This document shows, piece after piece, positions 1-8,776 of a DNA stretch of 16,483 bases. The position numbers and the translations under genes were made by a program. Source of the stretch: Xanthomonas cassavae CFBP 4642 (GTDB lineage: Bacteria > Pseudomonadota > Gammaproteobacteria > Xanthomonadales > Xanthomonadaceae); the NCBI RefSeq assembly GCF_000454545.1, contig NZ_CM002139.1:1620396-1636878 (forward strand), written 5' to 3'. The notes below the pieces were generated by a model, which was given only the letters and a program-made list of their open reading frames with translations, was not told the origin of the DNA and made no database searches. How positions within the stretch are numbered: the stretch's first letter is position 1; every line of letters begins with the position of its first letter.

Positions 1-93
1 AACCCGGTTGCGATGGACGAAGGTCTGCGTTTCGCCATCCGCGAAGGTGGCCGTACCGTCGGCGCCGGCGTGGTTGCCAAGATCGTCAAGTAA
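1..93 (+). CDS. tuf: Elongation factor Tu, 3' end (partial)
   Basis: The window opens in frame with the last 30 codons of EF-Tu, ending in TAA at 91-93. The visible residues include [20 protein letters not shown], the strongly conserved end of domain III. EF-Tu is the GTPase that carries aminoacyl-tRNA to the ribosomal A site; domain III contributes to tRNA and EF-Ts contacts. The 5' part lies outside the window. A second tuf gene begins at 16372 in the same orientation, so this genome has two copies, as is usual in gammaproteobacteria. The next gene is tRNA-Trp, 104 bp downstream. Identification is secure from the tail alone. Confidence 0.97.
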   Translation, partial: NPVAMDEGLRFAIREGGRTVGAGVVAKIVK

Positions 94-133
94 GAACCTG
101 TGATCCGGTGGCCTCGGCCGCCGGACTCGCGCA

Positions 134-164
134 AAGGCGGGCCGGCTGAACCGCGGTCCGCCTT
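134..164 (+). terminator. Hairpin after tuf, probable terminator
   Basis: AAGGCGGGCCG (134-144) pairs with CGGTCCGCCTT (154-164) over 11 bp with one G-T wobble and a 9-nt loop, followed by a moderately T-rich stretch (cgttgtctt). A second hairpin lies just upstream: CCGGTGGC (105-112) with GCCGCCGG (117-124). The T tract is imperfect, so this may be a leaky terminator or a processing site ahead of the tRNA. I see no convincing -35/-10 pair between here and the tRNA, so readthrough into tRNA-Trp is possible. Confidence 0.55.
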
Positions 165-197
165 CGTTGTCTTAGGGTGTGCGGTAAACGAGTACAT

Positions 198-273
<76 letters not shown>

Positions 274-322
274 CTCCTTTTTCCGGCCCAGCGATTCGGG
301 TCAGATCGGTAACTAGAGCCGG

Positions 323-733
323 ATGAATAGCAAAATCGAGCCTTCCAAAAGCGCATCTGCTGCCAGTGCGGATATCGTGAAATGCGTGATCTCTGCGATC
401 CTGGTGATTGCAGGGTTGTTTGTGTGGTTCTGGTTTTCTGCGCCCGAGCGCGCCACCCAGCTGGGTGCCTGGACGCCGCAATTGCGCGCGCTGGCGGTCA
501 TCGTGGGGTTGGTGGCGGGCGCATTCGTGTTTCTGGGGACCGGAAAGGGCCGCGAAACCCGTGAGTTCCTGTCCGAATCCAGGTTCGAGCTGCGCAAGGT
601 GGTCTGGCCGACGCGCCAGGAGGCCATCCGCACCACCTGGGTCGTCATTGTTGTTGTGATCATTCTGAGTTTGCTGTTGGGCGGCTTCGACTTCGTCATC
701 CAGAAGCTCACGCAGTGGTTCCTGGCTCGTTGA
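323..733 (+). CDS. secE: Preprotein translocase subunit SecE
   Basis: This 136-residue inner-membrane protein is the essential clamp subunit of the SecYEG channel, which exports unfolded proteins with SecA. It has the three-helix form found in enteric bacteria: predicted membrane segments at about residues 20-38, 55-72 and 104-124. The hallmark cytoplasmic amphipathic segment lies before the last helix (about 77-103, containing [11 protein letters not shown]). Length is close to the E. coli protein (127 aa). The ATG at 323 gives a normal N-terminus, but the preceding Shine-Dalgarno (agagccgg) is weak. nusG begins 13 bp downstream, the classic secE-nusG pair, so the two are almost certainly co-transcribed. 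Confidence 0.97.
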   Translation: MNSKIEPSKSASAASADIVKCVISAILVIAGLFVWFWFSAPERATQLGAWTPQLRALAVIVGLVAGAFVFLGTGKGRETREFLSESRFELRKVVWPTRQEAIRTTWVVIVVVIILSLLLGGFDFVIQKLTQWFLAR

Positions 734-746
734 GGAGAATCAAGCA

Positions 747-1304
747 GTGAAGCGTTGGTATGTCGTTCACGCCTATTCAGGCTTCGAAAAATCCGTTGCG
801 CAGGCATTGCGCGACCGTATCGTGCGCACCGAGATGGAAGATCGTTTCGGCGAAGTGCTGGTGCCGACCGAAGAGGTCATCGAAATGCGTGCCGGCCAGA
901 AGCGTCGGTCCGAGCGCAAGTTCTTCCCCGGCTACGTGCTGGTGCAGATCGAAACCCACGAAGAGGCCGGTATTCCGCGTATCGACAACGAAAGCTGGCA
1001 CCTGGTGAAGGAAACTTCCAAGGTCATGGGCTTCATCGGCGGTACCGCCGACCGTCCGTTGCCGATTCGCGACGAGGAAGCCGATGCAATCCTGCAGCGC
1101 GTGCAGGACGGGGTCGAGAAGCCGCGTCCGAAGGTGCTGTTCGAACCGGGTCAGATGGTGCGCGTCACCGACGGTCCGTTCAACGACTTCAACGGCGTGG
1201 TCGAAGAAGTCAATTACGAGAAGAGCCGGCTGCGTGTGGCCGTGCTCATCTTCGGTCGCTCCACGCCGGTCGAGCTCGAGTTCGGTCAGGTCGAGAAGGG
1301 CTGA
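747..1304 (+). CDS. nusG: Transcription termination/antitermination factor NusG
   Basis: NusG (185 aa) binds the RNA polymerase clamp, suppresses pausing, and links polymerase to Rho or to ribosomal protein S10. The N-terminal NGN domain starts with [20 protein letters not shown] and includes [11 protein letters not shown] (about 58-68). The C-terminal KOW domain contains [19 protein letters not shown] (about 138-156), followed by the signature [13 protein letters not shown]. The start is a GTG at 747; its Shine-Dalgarno (gagga, about 732-736) overlaps the secE stop codon, implying translational coupling. Its partner beta' is encoded downstream in this window. No truncation or unusual residue seen. 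Confidence 0.98.
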   Translation: MKRWYVVHAYSGFEKSVAQALRDRIVRTEMEDRFGEVLVPTEEVIEMRAGQKRRSERKFFPGYVLVQIETHEEAGIPRIDNESWHLVKETSKVMGFIGGTADRPLPIRDEEADAILQRVQDGVEKPRPKVLFEPGQMVRVTDGPFNDFNGVVEEVNYEKSRLRVAVLIFGRSTPVELEFGQVEKG

Positions 1305-1306
1305 CC

Positions 1307-1335
1307 ACCACTGGCGCCTGCTAGGCGCCGGTGGT
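1307..1335 (+). terminator. Strong hairpin just after nusG
   Basis: ACCACTGGCGCC (1307-1318) pairs with GGCGCCGGTGGT (1324-1335): 12 bp with one T-G wobble and a 5-nt loop, starting 2 nt after the nusG stop. The next bases are AAATCC, not a T tract, so it is not a canonical intrinsic terminator. It could be a 3'-end stabiliser, a processing site or a weak terminator. Its downstream arm reaches into the region upstream of the rplK promoter. Confidence 0.5.
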
Positions 1336-1341
1336 AAATCC

Positions 1342-1350
1342 TGCTATAGT
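1342..1350 (+). promoter_or_regulatory. Extended -10 promoter for rplK-rplA
   Basis: TGCTATAGT reads as an extended -10 element (TGn at 1342-1344, TATAGT at 1345-1350). The -35 position (about 1322-1327, TAGGCG) does not resemble TTGACA, consistent with an extended -10 promoter. The bases after the -10 (GCGCGGCT) form a GC-rich discriminator, typical of stable-RNA and ribosomal-protein promoters that are inhibited by ppGpp. A start near 1357 is predicted. E. coli has a promoter at the equivalent place ahead of rplK. Confidence 0.65.
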
Positions 1351-1356
1351 GCGCGG

Positions 1357-1500
1357 CTCGCCGACCTGGCGACCGCCGGGAAACGATGGCTGCCGCATGG
1401 CGGCCATCTGCGTGTGGTCAAAAACGTGAAGCCGGGACACGTGAATCCCGGTCCGATGGGGAGCCTGCAGTACAGGCGCTAGCACCCGGAGAGTATCGAA
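1357..1500 (+). promoter_or_regulatory. Structured rplK leader, candidate L1 autoregulation site
   Basis: About 144 nt between the predicted start and rplK hold three hairpins. The first is GATGGCTGCC (1385-1394) with GGCGGCCATC (1399-1408), 10 bp with one T-G wobble and loop GCAT. The second is CCGGGA (1432-1437) with TCCCGG (1446-1451). The third is GCCTG (1463-1467) with CAGGC (1473-1477). In E. coli, free L1 represses its own operon by binding the rplK leader, which mimics its 23S rRNA site. GATGGGGAGCC (1455-1465) resembles the GCATGGAGCC strand of the 23S L1 stalk as I remember it. The assignment to L1 is inference. The Shine-Dalgarno ggagag lies at 1488-1493. Confidence 0.5.
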
Positions 1501-1929
1501 ATGGGTAAGAAAGTAACTGGTTACATCAAGCTGCAGGTCAAGGCCGGTCAGGCCAATCCTGCGCCACCGGTCGGCCCTGCGCTGGGTCAGCGCGGTCTGA
1601 ACATCATGGAGTTCTGCAAGGCATTCAATGCAGCGACCTCCAAGTTGGAGCCGGGTCTGCCGACGCCGGTGATCATCACCGCGTACTCCGACCGTACCTT
1701 CACCTTCATCACCAAGAGCACGCCGGCCAGCGTGTTGCTCAAGAAGGTCGCAGGTGTGTCCTCCGGTTCCAAGCGCCCCAACACCGATAAGGTCGGCAAG
1801 GTGACGCGCAAGCAGCTGGAAGAGATCGCCAAGACCAAGGAAGCCGATCTGACGGCAGCCGAGCTGGAAGCGGCGGTTCGTACGATTGCGGGTACCGCCC
1901 GCAGCATGGGTTTGACGGTGGAGGGCTAA
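1501..1929 (+). CDS. rplK: 50S ribosomal protein L11
   Basis: L11 (142 aa, the usual length) binds the GTPase-associated region of 23S rRNA at the base of the factor-binding stalk. It is needed for RelA activation by uncharged tRNA and is part of the thiostrepton site. The N-terminal domain (about 1-70) shows the invariant proline-rich [20 protein letters not shown]. The C-terminal rRNA-binding domain (about 75-142) contains [20 protein letters not shown]. The ATG at 1501 is preceded by a purine-rich ggagag. rplA starts 3 bp after the TAA, so the two are surely co-translated from one mRNA, as in the E. coli L11 operon. Confidence 0.99.
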   Translation: MGKKVTGYIKLQVKAGQANPAPPVGPALGQRGLNIMEFCKAFNAATSKLEPGLPTPVIITAYSDRTFTFITKSTPASVLLKKVAGVSSGSKRPNTDKVGKVTRKQLEEIAKTKEADLTAAELEAAVRTIAGTARSMGLTVEG

Positions 1930-1932
1930 GAC

Positions 1933-2631
1933 ATGGCACAGAGCAAGCGCGTTAAGGCCATTGCGGCCGCTGTCGTTCCGGGCAAGACCTATGCCTTCGA
2001 AGACGCAATCAAGATCCTGAAGACCGCCACCAAGGCCAAGTTCGTCGAGTCCATCGACGTGGCTGTGCGCCTGGGCGTGGACGCCAAGAAGTCCGATCAG
2101 CAGGTGCGCGGTTCGACCGTGCTGCCGGCCGGAACCGGCAAGAGCGTGCGCGTTGCAGTGTTCGCACCGGCAGGCGCCAAGGCTGACGAAGCCCTGGCCG
2201 CCGGCGCCGAAGCCGTGGGTATGGACGACCTGGCCGAAAAGATGCAGGCCGGCGACCTGAACTACGACGTGGTCATTGCCACGCCGGATGCGATGCGCGT
2301 CGTCGGTAAGCTCGGCACCCTGCTGGGTCCGCGCGGCCTGATGCCGAACCCGAAGGTCGGCACCGTGTCGGCCAATCCGGGCGAAGCGGTCAAGAACGCC
2401 AAGTCGGGCCAGGTGCGCTACCGCACCGACAAGGCCGGCATCATCCACTGCACCATCGGCAAGGCCAGCTTCGATGACGAAGCGCTGAAGTCGAACCTGC
2501 AGGCGCTGTTGCTGGATCTGGTCAAGGCCAAGCCGGCCACCTCCAAGGGTACCTACCTGCAGAAGGTGTCGGTCAGCTCGACCATGGGCCCGGGCGTGAC
2601 GGTCGACCAGTCGAGCCTGTCGCTGAAGTAA
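1933..2631 (+). CDS. rplA: 50S ribosomal protein L1
   Basis: L1 (232 aa, near the E. coli length of 234) binds the mobile L1 stalk of 23S rRNA and helps move deacylated tRNA out of the E site. In many bacteria it also represses translation of rplK-rplA by binding their mRNA. The family signature [20 protein letters not shown] spans about residues 126-145, and the C-terminal part of domain I carries [11 protein letters not shown]. It starts 3 bp after rplK. A long hairpin follows within 3 bp of the stop codon, before the 542-bp spacer to rplJ. Confidence 0.99.
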   Translation: MAQSKRVKAIAAAVVPGKTYAFEDAIKILKTATKAKFVESIDVAVRLGVDAKKSDQQVRGSTVLPAGTGKSVRVAVFAPAGAKADEALAAGAEAVGMDDLAEKMQAGDLNYDVVIATPDAMRVVGKLGTLLGPRGLMPNPKVGTVSANPGEAVKNAKSGQVRYRTDKAGIIHCTIGKASFDDEALKSNLQALLLDLVKAKPATSKGTYLQKVSVSSTMGPGVTVDQSSLSLK

Positions 2632-2633
2632 TC

Positions 2634-2666
2634 GAATACGTCGGGCGTCATGCGCCTGACGTATTC
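2634..2666 (+). terminator. Long hairpin after rplA
   Basis: GAATACGTCGGGCG (2634-2647) pairs with CGCCTGACGTATTC (2653-2666): 14 bp with one G-T wobble and loop TCATG. It begins 3 bp after the rplA stop. A TTTTT run occurs only at 2682-2686, 16 bp downstream, too far for a textbook intrinsic terminator. In E. coli transcription partly reads from rplKA into rplJL, so this may be a leaky terminator or an RNA processing / 3'-end protection element. Confidence 0.5.
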
Positions 2667-2686
2667 CTGTAGTACTGCATTGTTTT

Positions 2687-2870
2687 TCTGGCCCGGGCAA
2701 CCGTGTGCTGGGAGTCCGTTCCCTCCTTTGGGGTAACGGACATTTTGAAGGCGACCGCCGGCATGTCCGGCGGTAGCCGTCAAAGACCGCAGGCGCGGTC
2801 AGCGCAGATCGACGACGGGCAGGGATGCTCGCACTGGCACGGAGTCGCCGTCGATGCAGCGGGATCGCTT
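2687..2870 (+). promoter_or_regulatory. rplJ leader, candidate L10-L7/L12 binding region
   Basis: This half of the non-coding spacer contains several consecutive hairpins. GTCCGTTCCC (2714-2723) pairs with GGG-T-AACGGAC (2731-2741, one bulged T). ACCGCCGG (2754-2761) pairs with CCGGCGGT (2767-2774). GACCGC (2785-2790) pairs with GCGGTC (2795-2800). ATCGACGACGG (2808-2818) pairs imperfectly with TCGCCGTCGAT (2845-2855). In E. coli and many other bacteria the L10-(L7/L12) complex binds a structured leader well upstream of rplJ and represses rplJL translation. Location, and GTCAAAGACCGCAGGCG at 2779-2795, resemble that leader class as I recall it. No convincing promoter was found here; short open frames across it look non-coding. 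Confidence 0.6.
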
Positions 2871-2989
2871 AATCGGTTCGTTTTCGAACTGGCCGGCGTA
2901 GATGGTGTCGCCCTTCTGGAGCTTTCTGGTTTACGCGCGTCTGGGACATCCCGGATCGAGTCCACTCCAGGTCTAGAACGGCCACCAAC

Positions 2990-3009
2990 GGAACATCGGT
3001 CGATGTTCC
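2990..3009 (+). repeat. Near-perfect 20-bp palindrome in rplA-rplJ spacer
   Basis: GGAACATCG (2990-2998) and CGATGTTCC (3001-3009) are exact inverted repeats around a central GT. As RNA this folds into an 8-bp stem with a GGTC loop; as DNA it has the symmetry of a dimeric regulator site. A smaller hairpin follows: CCAGG (3016-3020) with CCTGG (3032-3036). No regulator is identified, and RNA structure in the rplJ leader is the simpler reading. The stretch 2875-2985 shows nothing else that I recognise. Confidence 0.5.
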
Positions 3010-3076
3010 CGGCTTCCAGGAAGGAGGTCGCCCTGGACCGCAACCGGCAGGAGCCGCGAGCGGAGTAGTTTGAAGC

Positions 3077-3153
3077 GAGGATTCGAGATTCGGCATTGGG
3101 GATTTGCAGGCTTCATGGCTGTGACGAATCCCGAACCACCAATCCCGAATCCC
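3077..3153 (+). repeat. Imperfect inverted repeat of GGGATTCGGGATT-type units before rplJ
   Basis: The left arm (3077-3106, with GGATTCGAGATTCGG and ATTGGGGATT) and the right arm (3124-3153, with CGAATCCCGAACC and AATCCCGAATCCC) are reverse complements at about 21 of 30 positions, separated by 17 nt. Related CGAATCCC / GATTCCCG units recur at about 4260-4291 in the rplL-rpoB spacer. I recall such degenerate repeats as common in Xanthomonas intergenic DNA. Any fold would end about 10 nt before the rplJ Shine-Dalgarno (ggagg, 3163-3167), so it could affect initiation. Confidence 0.6.
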
Positions 3154-3173
3154 GGCTTTAACGGAGGAGTGCA

Positions 3174-3707
3174 ATGGCTCTCAATCTGTCCCAGAAGCAA
3201 GACGTAGTCGCCGAGCTGGCAGACATCGCCGCCAAGGCCCACTCCCTGATCGCCGCCGAATACGCTGGCACCACGGTCTCCCAGATGACCGCGATGCGCA
3301 AGCAGGCCCGCGAAACCGGTGTGTTCTTGAAAGTTGTCAAGAACACCCTGGCTGTGCGTGCCGTCGAAGGTACCGAATTTGCTGTCGCGTCCGACAAGCT
3401 GGTTGGTCCTTTGGTATATGCGTTTTCGATGGAGGAACCCGGCGCTGCCGGTCGCCTGATCAAGGAATTCGCCAAGAGCAACGAGAAGTTGCAGGCCAAG
3501 GTCGTGGCAATTGGTGGGGAATTGTTCCCGGCCAGCCACGTTGACGTGTTGGCCTCGCTGCCGACCCGTGACCAGGCCCTGGCCATGTTGGCTCGCGTGC
3601 TGTCCGAACCGGCTGCCATGTTCGCCCGTGCCGTCAAGGCCGTTGGCGACAAGCAGGGCGGTGGCGACGAAGCCGCCGCGCCGGCTGCCGAGACTGCCGA
3701 AGCTTGA
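3174..3707 (+). CDS. rplJ: 50S ribosomal protein L10
   Basis: L10 (177 aa; E. coli 165) forms the base of the L7/L12 stalk. Its N-terminal domain binds 23S rRNA next to L11, and its C-terminal helix holds L7/L12 dimers. The N-terminal region begins [18 protein letters not shown] and contains [16 protein letters not shown] (about 49-64). The C-terminal part ends in an Ala/Glu-rich tail (about 158-177) that accounts for the extra length. The ATG at 3174 follows a very good Shine-Dalgarno (ggaggag). rplL lies 54 bp downstream, and the two products act as one complex, which probably also regulates this mRNA through the upstream leader. Confidence 0.98.
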   Translation: MALNLSQKQDVVAELADIAAKAHSLIAAEYAGTTVSQMTAMRKQARETGVFLKVVKNTLAVRAVEGTEFAVASDKLVGPLVYAFSMEEPGAAGRLIKEFAKSNEKLQAKVVAIGGELFPASHVDVLASLPTRDQALAMLARVLSEPAAMFARAVKAVGDKQGGGDEAAAPAAETAEA

Positions 3708-3711
3708 TGTC

Positions 3712-3725
3712 CTAGCGTTCGCTAG
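3712..3725 (+). other. Short hairpin between rplJ and rplL
   Basis: CTAGC (3712-3716) pairs with GCTAG (3721-3725) around GTTC, in the 54-bp gap. There is no T tract. It may affect the rplJ:rplL translation ratio (four or more L7/L12 copies are needed per L10), but this is inference. The rplL Shine-Dalgarno aaggt lies at 3750-3754. Confidence 0.4.
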
Positions 3726-3761
3726 AACCCCAATCCAGAAAATCATTTAAAGGTAATCACA

Positions 3762-4127
3762 ATGTCCCTTACCAACGAACAGATCGTCGACGCCATCGCC
3801 GAGAAGTCCCTGATGGAAGTGATGGAGCTGGTCAAGGCCATCGAAGAGAAGTTCGGCGTCTCCGCCGCTGCCCCGGTCGCTGCTGCTGCAGCTGGCCCGG
3901 CTGCCGTGGTCGAAGAGCAGACCGAGTTCAACGTGGTGCTGACCAACTGCGGCGCCAACAAGGTCGGCGTCATCAAGGCCGTCCGCGCCGTGACCGGCCT
4001 GGGTCTGAAGGAAGCCAAGGATCTGACCGAAGCCGGTGGCATGCTGAAGGAAGGCGCCACCAAGGACGAAGCCGAGAAGATCAAGAAGGAACTCACCGAA
4101 GCTGGCGCGACGGTCGAAATCAAGTAA
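3762..4127 (+). CDS. rplL: 50S ribosomal protein L7/L12
   Basis: L7/L12 (121 aa, standard length) is the multi-copy stalk protein that recruits EF-Tu, EF-G, IF2 and RF3 and stimulates their GTP hydrolysis. Three parts are visible: an N-terminal dimerisation and L10-binding region (about 1-33), an Ala/Pro hinge (about 34-50, [16 protein letters not shown]), and the C-terminal factor-binding domain (about 53-121) with [20 protein letters not shown] and [10 protein letters not shown]. One cysteine (C63, in TNCGANK) sits where E. coli L7/L12 has none. The gene is followed by a 351-bp spacer with attenuator-like hairpins, which fits the need for far more L7/L12 than RNA polymerase. Confidence 0.99.
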   Translation: MSLTNEQIVDAIAEKSLMEVMELVKAIEEKFGVSAAAPVAAAAAGPAAVVEEQTEFNVVLTNCGANKVGVIKAVRAVTGLGLKEAKDLTEAGGMLKEGATKDEAEKIKKELTEAGATVEIK

Positions 4128-4167
4128 GCAGCATCTTGCATCGCCAGCGTTGCATGGTGATGCACTG

Positions 4168-4196
4168 AAGGCTGGGGGCGTGAAGCCCCCGGCCTT
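4168..4196 (+). terminator. rplL-rpoB attenuator candidate
   Basis: AAGGCTGGGGGC (4168-4179) pairs with GCCCCCGGCCTT (4185-4196): 12 bp with one T-G wobble and a GTGAA loop, 40 bp after the rplL stop. Only three T residues end the stem, then GGCCGTTTCGG follows. In E. coli a partial terminator at this place lowers rpoBC transcription relative to rplJL. Position and stability fit that role; the short T tract fits partial rather than full termination. Confidence 0.65.
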
Positions 4197-4257
4197 TGGC
4201 CGTTTCGGACGTGAGTCGGAACGAGGGTCGGAAAGTCGCAACCGCAAGGTGTGCGCT

Positions 4258-4293
4258 CTTCCGATTCCCGAATCCCCACTCCCGATTCCCGGC
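4258..4293 (+). repeat. Degenerate GATTCCCG repeat cluster in rplL-rpoB spacer
   Basis: Three tandem, imperfect units are visible: CCGATTCCCGAATCCCC at 4261-4277, then ACTCCCGATTCCCGG at 4278-4292. They resemble the CGAATCCCG units of the rplA-rplJ spacer (3124-3153). No coding sense. Their recurrence in several spacers of one cluster suggests a dispersed repeat family rather than a conserved control element. Confidence 0.55.
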
Positions 4294-4300
4294 CTCACCG

Positions 4301-4371
4301 AGTTGGTAGTTGGAAGTAGCGGGAGAAGGCGTGCTGGTGCCGGCAATACCAGCGACTTCCAACTGACAACT
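4301..4371 (+). repeat. Large stem-loop element, about 71 bp
   Basis: The outer arms AGTTG (4301-4305) and CAACT (4367-4371) enclose a 2x2 mismatch, then AGTTGGAAGT (4308-4317) paired with ACTTCCAACT (4355-4364). An inner stem GCTGGT (4333-4338) with ACCAGC (4348-4353) caps it. The fold resembles a small palindromic intergenic element or an RNase III substrate; E. coli has an RNase III cleavage site in this same spacer. Which of the two it is cannot be decided from one copy. Confidence 0.6.
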
Positions 4372-4396
4372 TGAATGTGAGTCCCTCACAAGAGCA

Positions 4397-4433
4397 GCGC
4401 ACATCCATGTGCGCGGGTTCAGTTTTGTTATTT
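4397..4433 (+). terminator. Second attenuator-like hairpin before rpoB
   Basis: GCGCACA (4397-4403) pairs with TGTGCGC (4408-4414) around TCCA. A T-rich stretch, TTTTGTTATTT, starts 8 nt later at 4423. The gap makes it an imperfect intrinsic terminator, in keeping with partial readthrough into rpoB. Confidence 0.5.
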
Positions 4434-4434
4434 C

Positions 4435-4456
4435 GGGGCCGCCGCGACGCGGCCCC
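4435..4456 (+). promoter_or_regulatory. GC hairpin next to the rpoB ribosome-binding site
   Basis: GGGGCCGC (4435-4442) pairs with GCGGCCCC (4449-4456) around CGCGAC, all G-C pairs, ending 22 nt before the rpoB ATG. The Shine-Dalgarno is probably agggtg at about 4465-4470. It may modulate rpoB translation, which is reported to be autoregulated in E. coli; the link is inference. Confidence 0.5.
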
Positions 4457-4478
4457 CGCAGCCTAGGGTGAAGACCTC

Positions 4479-8630
<4,152 letters not shown>

Positions 8631-8637
8631 GCGCCGG

Positions 8638-8716
8638 GACCCGGGATCCGGGACCCGGAAGAGCGGGAGCCTTGTGCTTTGCGCTTTTCCGCGTCTCTGG
8701 CCCCGGATCCCCGGTC
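8638..8716 (+). repeat. Long inverted repeat filling the rpoB-rpoC spacer
   Basis: The left arm GACCCGGGATCCGGGACC (8638-8655) and right arm GGCCCCGGATCCCCGGTC (8699-8716) pair at 16 of 18 positions. The stem continues inside: CGGAAGAGC (8656-8664) with GCTTTTCCG (8683-8691, one G-T wobble), offset by a 7-nt bulge on the right. Roughly 25 pairs result, with an 18-nt terminal loop. There is no following T tract. It lies 7 bp after the rpoB stop and 60 bp before the rpoC ATG. An RNase III-type processing site or a repeat-family insertion are both possible. Confidence 0.65.
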
Positions 8717-8776
8717 TCGAGATCACTCGCTTCCCGCCCATCTCAGATACGAATTCCTCCGACCCGGAGATATCAA

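Noticed and set aside
167..195. Possible promoter (TTGTCT) before tRNA-Trp
   Set aside because: No -10 hexamer at acceptable spacing; readthrough from tuf is equally likely.
1321..2700. 459-codon minus-strand open frame over rplK-rplA
   Set aside because: Both genes share one frame, so their register-aligned antisense merges into one frame; no independent support.
2703..3068. 121-codon plus-strand open frame in the rplA-rplJ spacer
   Set aside because: Lies over the structured leader, has no clear Shine-Dalgarno and an unbiased composition; judged non-coding.
4150..4374. 74-codon plus-strand open frame in the rplL-rpoB spacer
   Set aside because: Covers hairpins and repeats, no ribosome-binding site, no recognisable sequence.
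8672..8776. 35-codon N-terminal extension of rpoC from a TTG
   Set aside because: The extension is encoded by the inverted repeat; the ATG at 8777 gives the conserved N-terminus and has its own Shine-Dalgarno.
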